Under the pieces are notes generated by a model. It saw only the letters and a program-made list of their open reading frames with translations, searched no databases and was not told where the DNA came from. Positions 60,429 through 64,000 of a stretch of DNA of 64,000 nucleotides are shown here, piece by piece. How positions within the stretch are numbered: position 1 is the first letter of the stretch; every line of letters starts with the position of its first letter. The stretch is from the NCBI RefSeq assembly GCF_003207825.1, contig NZ_NKTY01000001.1:186001-250000 (forward strand). The letters run 5' to 3'. A program made the translations under genes and the position numbers. The stretch is from Komagataeibacter saccharivorans. GTDB lineage: Bacteria > Pseudomonadota > Alphaproteobacteria > Acetobacterales > Acetobacteraceae.

Positions 60429-61778
60429 TCAGCCATGCCCGTCGGGGTGCGGGCCATCATCGGCCCATGTGGGCATCATGTCGGCCTGCCGCGCCCCATT
60501 CGCCATGCCGGGATGTGCCGCCGGGGCTGTCCCGTCATCCCCGGCGGGCACGGGATGTTGCGGGTCCATGTCCAGATCACGCAGCTTGCGGCTGACAAGG
60601 CTGGTGCGGCGGCGGGCCTCATCAATCGACGATGACATGGCGGAAGCATTGCGGGCCAGCTTTTCCAGCACCCCGTCCATACGCAGCATTTCCTGCCGCG
60701 TGGCCCCCAGCAGGCGGGCAATGTCATCCGTGCGCTTTTCCAGCGCCAACGTCACATATCCCAGATGGATGGTACGCAGCATGGCGGGCATCAGCCCCGG
60801 CCCCATCACGATGACGCGATAGGCACGCCCGATTTCGTCCAGCAGGCCGGGAATTCGCGCGACTTCGGCATACAGCCCATCGGTCGGCAGGTAGAGAACG
60901 GCGAATTCCACCGTTACCGGCGGCACGATATATTTGGTCGCGATCTTGCGCGCCTCGATCCGCAGGGTAGTTTCCAGCGCACGGCGGGCAGCACGCTCGG
61001 CATCGGGATTGCAGTCCTCCACCGCCTGCAGGAGGCGTTCATAGGCTTCGGTCGGGAATTTCGAATCAATGGCCAGCACCGGCGGGACCGTCGCGCGCAC
61101 CGGCATGCGGACCGCGAATTCCACCACCTCCCTGCTATCGTCGCGCAGGCGGCGGTTGGTGTCGTACGCGCCTTCGGGCAGCACGTCGTCGAGTATGGTG
61201 CGCAGTTGCGCCTCCCCCCATCCGCCACGGGTCTTGACGTTGGAAAACAGACGTTTGAGGTCCCCGACCTGCGCGGTCATGGCCGAGACCTCCCCCATCG
61301 CCTTCTGCATGGCGCCGATCTGTTCAAGCACACGCTGGAAGGAAGTCTGCATCTGCTTTTCCACCGCCTGATGCAGGCGTTCATTCACGGCGGCACGCAG
61401 TTCATCGCTCTGCCGTCTGCCCTCCTCCGCCATTTCGCGCAGGGATTCGGCCTGGGTCACACGCATTTCCGACAGGTCGCGGCCCATCATGCGGGCAATG
61501 CGGTTGAAGGTTTCCGTCATTTCCTGATGCCGCTGGTCAAGGCGGGTGGACAGCGCGCGTTCGATTTCGGCCATCCGTGCACGCTGGACCTCGTTTTCCG
61601 CCACGCGGGCCGCGGTCTCGCGCTCCATCATGATGCACAGCCGCGCCAGTACGTCGCCTTCCGCCTGCGGGTCGGGCTGCTGTGACATGCGGCGCAGGAT
61701 GATGAAGGACATCACGCACGACGCAACGGCACAGAACATTCCGATCCAGACAGCAGCAGATGCGGGCATATCGGACAT
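60429..61778 (-). CDS. rmuC: DNA recombination protein RmuC
   Basis: RmuC limits inversions between short inverted repeats and carries a predicted nuclease-like core. The product has 449 residues. One N-terminal membrane helix (AAVWIGMFCAVASCVMSFII) is followed by a long coiled coil (about 45-165). The conserved domain contains NVKTRGGWGEAQLRTILDDV, LAIDSKFPTEAYERLLQAV and TVEFAVLYLPTDGLYAEVAR. The C-terminal 40 residues are Asp/Pro/Gly-rich and not conserved. It lies 52 bp upstream of the two-component genes and may be cotranscribed with them, which would be coincidental to its role. Confidence 0.93.
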   Translation of the reverse strand: MSDMPASAAVWIGMFCAVASCVMSFIILRRMSQQPDPQAEGDVLARLCIMMERETAARVAENEVQRARMAEIERALSTRLDQRHQEMTETFNRIARMMGRDLSEMRVTQAESLREMAEEGRRQSDELRAAVNERLHQAVEKQMQTSFQRVLEQIGAMQKAMGEVSAMTAQVGDLKRLFSNVKTRGGWGEAQLRTILDDVLPEGAYDTNRRLRDDSREVVEFAVRMPVRATVPPVLAIDSKFPTEAYERLLQAVEDCNPDAERAARRALETTLRIEARKIATKYIVPPVTVEFAVLYLPTDGLYAEVARIPGLLDEIGRAYRVIVMGPGLMPAMLRTIHLGYVTLALEKRTDDIARLLGATRQEMLRMDGVLEKLARNASAMSSSIDEARRRTSLVSRKLRDLDMDPQHPVPAGDDGTAPAAHPGMANGARQADMMPTWADDGPHPDGHG

Positions 61779-62025
61779 GGCTGGAGGTTTCCCATCAGAT
61801 CAGAAAGAACAAATCAGGTCCGTGCCCTGTAATACGGGTGCTGTAAAGCCATCATGTTTTTTTGGAATATCTGGCAACCATGATATGCACCAACCGAAAC
61901 GATCGCATATCACCTGTTTTTCAGGTTCCTGCGGTGCCACAAACCACTAGCGTGCGTCCTGCATGCCCCTACCGCCGCGTGTGACCAGCACGGGCGCCCG
62001 AACCGTTCGTGAGGACCCATCCACC

Positions 62026-63396
62026 ATGCCCGAGGAAACGCAGACCTGCCCGCAGGCCCGGCCCGCGCGGCGCAGATCCCTGTTTCGCAGCCTGTATGTG
62101 CAAGTTGTCCTTGCGGTGGTGGCGGGTATCGCACTGGGGCATTTCTGCCCGCATACGGCCGTAGCCCTCAAGCCGCTGGGCGATGCGTTCATCCGGCTGG
62201 TCAAGATGGTGATCCCGCCGGTCATATTCCTGACCGTGGTGACGGGTGTTGCCAGCCTGACGGATCTGGGCCAGGCGGGCAGGCTCGCGGCCAAGGCCAT
62301 GGTCTATTTCCTCACCTTCTCCTCGCTGGCGCTGGTGGTGGGGATGGTCATGGCCAACATCGTCCGGCCCGGCGCGCATATCCATGCCGACCCCGCAACG
62401 CTGGATACCCATGCGGTCGCGGCCTATGCAGCACGGGCGCAGGCGCATTCCTTCAGTGATTTCCTGCTCAACATCATTCCCGATACGGTCGTCAGCGCCT
62501 TTGTCACGGGCGACATCCTGCAGGTCCTGCTGATCGCCATCCTGTTCAGCATCAGCCTTTCGCACATGGGGGCGCGGGGTCAGGCGATCCTGACGCTGCT
62601 GCGGCAACTGACGCAACTGGTGTTCGGCGTGGTACGGCTGGTCATGTATGCCGCCCCCATCGGCGCGCTGGGGGCCATGGCGTTTACCATCGGGCGTTTC
62701 GGCATTGGCGCGGTGCTGCATCTGGCCTTTCTGGTGGTGACGTTCTATGCGACATCGGCGCTGTTCGTGCTGGTGATCCTCGGGGCCGTCGCACGGTGGA
62801 ACGGTTTTCGCATCCTTCCGCTTCTGGCCTACCTGCGTGAGGAACTGCTGATCGTTCTGGGCACCAGTTCATCCGAATCAGCCCTGCCCAGCCTCATGAC
62901 CCGTATGGAAAACGCAGGCTGCGCGCCTTCCGTCGTCGGTCTGGTGGTGCCTATGGGATATTCCTTCAATCTTGATGGCACCAATATCTATATGTCGCTT
63001 TCGGCGCTGTTCATCGCGCAGGCGACTGATGTGCATCTGGGCCTGGGCCAGCAGATCAGCCTGCTGCTGGTCGCCATGATCAGTTCCAAGGGGGCCGCGG
63101 GCGTGACCGGCGCGGGCTTCGTAACGCTGGCGGCCACGCTGGCGGTCGTGCCGGATGTGCCGGTGGCGGGCATGGGGCTGATTCTGGGCATTGACCGCTT
63201 CATGTCCGAATGCCGGTCGCTGACCAACATCATCGGCAACGCGGTGGCCACCATCGTGCTGGCCCGGTGGGAAGGCGCGCTGGATACGGAACGCCTTGCA
63301 GCCGCCCTGTCCGGCCGCCTGAGCGACGAGCAGGCTGAAACGCCGGTCATCCCCGGTGTCGAGACCGCCCCCGTCAGCCGGTCATCCGCCGGTTAG
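62026..63396 (+). CDS. dctA: Dicarboxylate/amino acid:cation symporter, DctA-like
   Basis: This is a DAACS-family sodium- or proton-coupled importer of C4-dicarboxylates or glutamate/aspartate. It has 456 residues from the ATG at 62026 ([10 protein letters not shown]), which has GAGGA upstream. The frame opens further to 61963 but that stretch is not conserved. Family motifs are [32 protein letters not shown] (hairpin 1), [19 protein letters not shown] (substrate and cation site), [14 protein letters not shown] (hairpin 2) and [20 protein letters not shown]. The 247-bp spacer upstream, divergent from rmuC, holds a small hairpin (ACCTG-ttttt-CAGGT) and no gene. Confidence 0.88.
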   Translation: MPEETQTCPQARPARRRSLFRSLYVQVVLAVVAGIALGHFCPHTAVALKPLGDAFIRLVKMVIPPVIFLTVVTGVASLTDLGQAGRLAAKAMVYFLTFSSLALVVGMVMANIVRPGAHIHADPATLDTHAVAAYAARAQAHSFSDFLLNIIPDTVVSAFVTGDILQVLLIAILFSISLSHMGARGQAILTLLRQLTQLVFGVVRLVMYAAPIGALGAMAFTIGRFGIGAVLHLAFLVVTFYATSALFVLVILGAVARWNGFRILPLLAYLREELLIVLGTSSSESALPSLMTRMENAGCAPSVVGLVVPMGYSFNLDGTNIYMSLSALFIAQATDVHLGLGQQISLLLVAMISSKGAAGVTGAGFVTLAATLAVVPDVPVAGMGLILGIDRFMSECRSLTNIIGNAVATIVLARWEGALDTERLAAALSGRLSDEQAETPVIPGVETAPVSRSSAG

Positions 63397-63449
63397 GCTT
63401 CCCTACCCCTTTTTCCGCCCTGTCCCCTGCCCTTCATAGGTTCTTCCAT

Positions 63450-64000
63450 ATGCCTGTTTTCCAGACCCAGACCGGCGCGCTGACCACCGCACAGCGGATA
63501 CGAAGCATTATTGCGGGTTCATCGGGAAATCTGATCGAATATTACGACTGGTACGTATACGCCGCATTTTCCATGTATTTCGCGCATGCGTTCTTTCCGC
63601 CGGGCAACGCAACCACGGAACTGCTGCAGAGTGCGGCGGTCTTCGCCATCGGCTTTCTCATGCGGCCGGTGGGCGGGTGGCTTATGGGACTTATGGCCGA
63701 CCGTTACGGGCGACGGGCGGCGCTGAGCCTGTCCATCATCGCCATGTGCGCGGGATCGCTGGCCATTGCGGTCTGCCCGACCTATGCGCGCATTGGCGTG
63801 GCCGCCCCCAGCATCCTGCTGCTCGCCCGCCTGCTGCAGGGGCTGAGCCTTGGGGGCGAATACGGGGCAAGTGCTACCTATCTGTCTGAAATAGCGCCAG
63901 CCGCGCAGCGCGGTTTCTATGCCAGTTTCCAGTACGTGACACTGGTGATGGGACAGTTGCTGGCCCTTGTCGTGCTGCTGGTGCTGCAGTTCGCGCTGCT
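63450..64000 (+). CDS. MFS metabolite permease, KgtP/MHS-like (3' end missing)
   Basis: The reading frame starts at the ATG at 63450 and is open to the window end (183 residues visible). [19 protein letters not shown] in the first helix and [20 protein letters not shown] are the MHS-family signatures found in alpha-ketoglutarate (KgtP), citrate and proline/betaine permeases. [20 protein letters not shown] is the next conserved segment. It lies 53 bp after dctA on the same strand, so the two may supply the cell with C4/C5 dicarboxylates together. The substrate is inferred. Confidence 0.87.
   Translation, partial: MPVFQTQTGALTTAQRIRSIIAGSSGNLIEYYDWYVYAAFSMYFAHAFFPPGNATTELLQSAAVFAIGFLMRPVGGWLMGLMADRYGRRAALSLSIIAMCAGSLAIAVCPTYARIGVAAPSILLLARLLQGLSLGGEYGASATYLSEIAPAAQRGFYASFQYVTLVMGQLLALVVLLVLQFAL

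Noticed and set aside
52000-61778. Genomic island carrying the second pump and two-component system
   Set aside because: No integrase, tRNA, direct repeats or change in base composition at either side; rmuC, a core gene, lies within the stretch.

Overview
The window looks like a chromosomal segment of an acetic acid bacterium (Acetobacteraceae, Alphaproteobacteria; Komagataeibacter, Gluconacetobacter or a relative is the best guess). This rests on the GC-rich sequence, the GANTC methylase CcrM (an alphaproteobacterial cell-cycle marker), and the order and lengths of the ribosomal and RNA polymerase genes. The genus is inferred; no search was possible. I see no rRNA, tRNA, CRISPR array, insertion sequence, integrase or prophage.

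Layout. (1) 1-5497, plus strand: a BatA/DUF4159-type membrane protein cut by the left edge, a membrane von Willebrand/glutamine-amidotransferase-like protein, and a secreted ankyrin-type protein. (2) 5636-9183, minus: a D12-class adenine methylase, ccrM, rnhB and a DUF883/CsbD-like membrane protein; five GANTC sites sit upstream of rnhB-ccrM. (3) 9254-20305, plus: an MFS exporter, then a MdtABC-type efflux operon with two RND pump subunits, an adaptor and an outer-membrane channel, ending in a bidirectional terminator. (4) 20364-23598, minus: a DUF1328 protein of 59 residues, a second DUF883-like protein, and a NitT/TauT/SsuABC-type ABC importer. (5) 23766-51883, minus: the alpha, spc, S10, str and rpoBC/L11-L10 clusters form one codirectional 28-kb block. 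(6) 51990-61778, minus: rmuC, an OmpR/EnvZ-type two-component system and a second tripartite RND pump run directly into rplK. (7) 61779-64000, plus: a DctA-type dicarboxylate symporter and the 5' part of a KgtP-like MFS permease, cut by the right edge.

The translation and transcription block contains recognisable control sites. Promoters precede rpsL and rpsM, and a third, for rplK, is embedded in the last codons of the efflux gene upstream. All three have a TTGAC-type -35 box and a CGCGCC discriminator next to the -10 box, as expected of promoters under stringent control. Terminator-like hairpins follow rplQ, rplO (inside the spc operon), tuf and rpoC, and an L10-type leader precedes rplJ. 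fusA is absent between rpsG and tuf, and secE-nusG is absent upstream of rplK, so both must lie elsewhere.

Most of the window is well-known core machinery. The parts that most deserve a second look are the rplK promoter inside the efflux gene, the GANTC cluster at rnhB-ccrM, a 32-codon ORF coupled to the second RND pump, and the terminator between rplO and secY.
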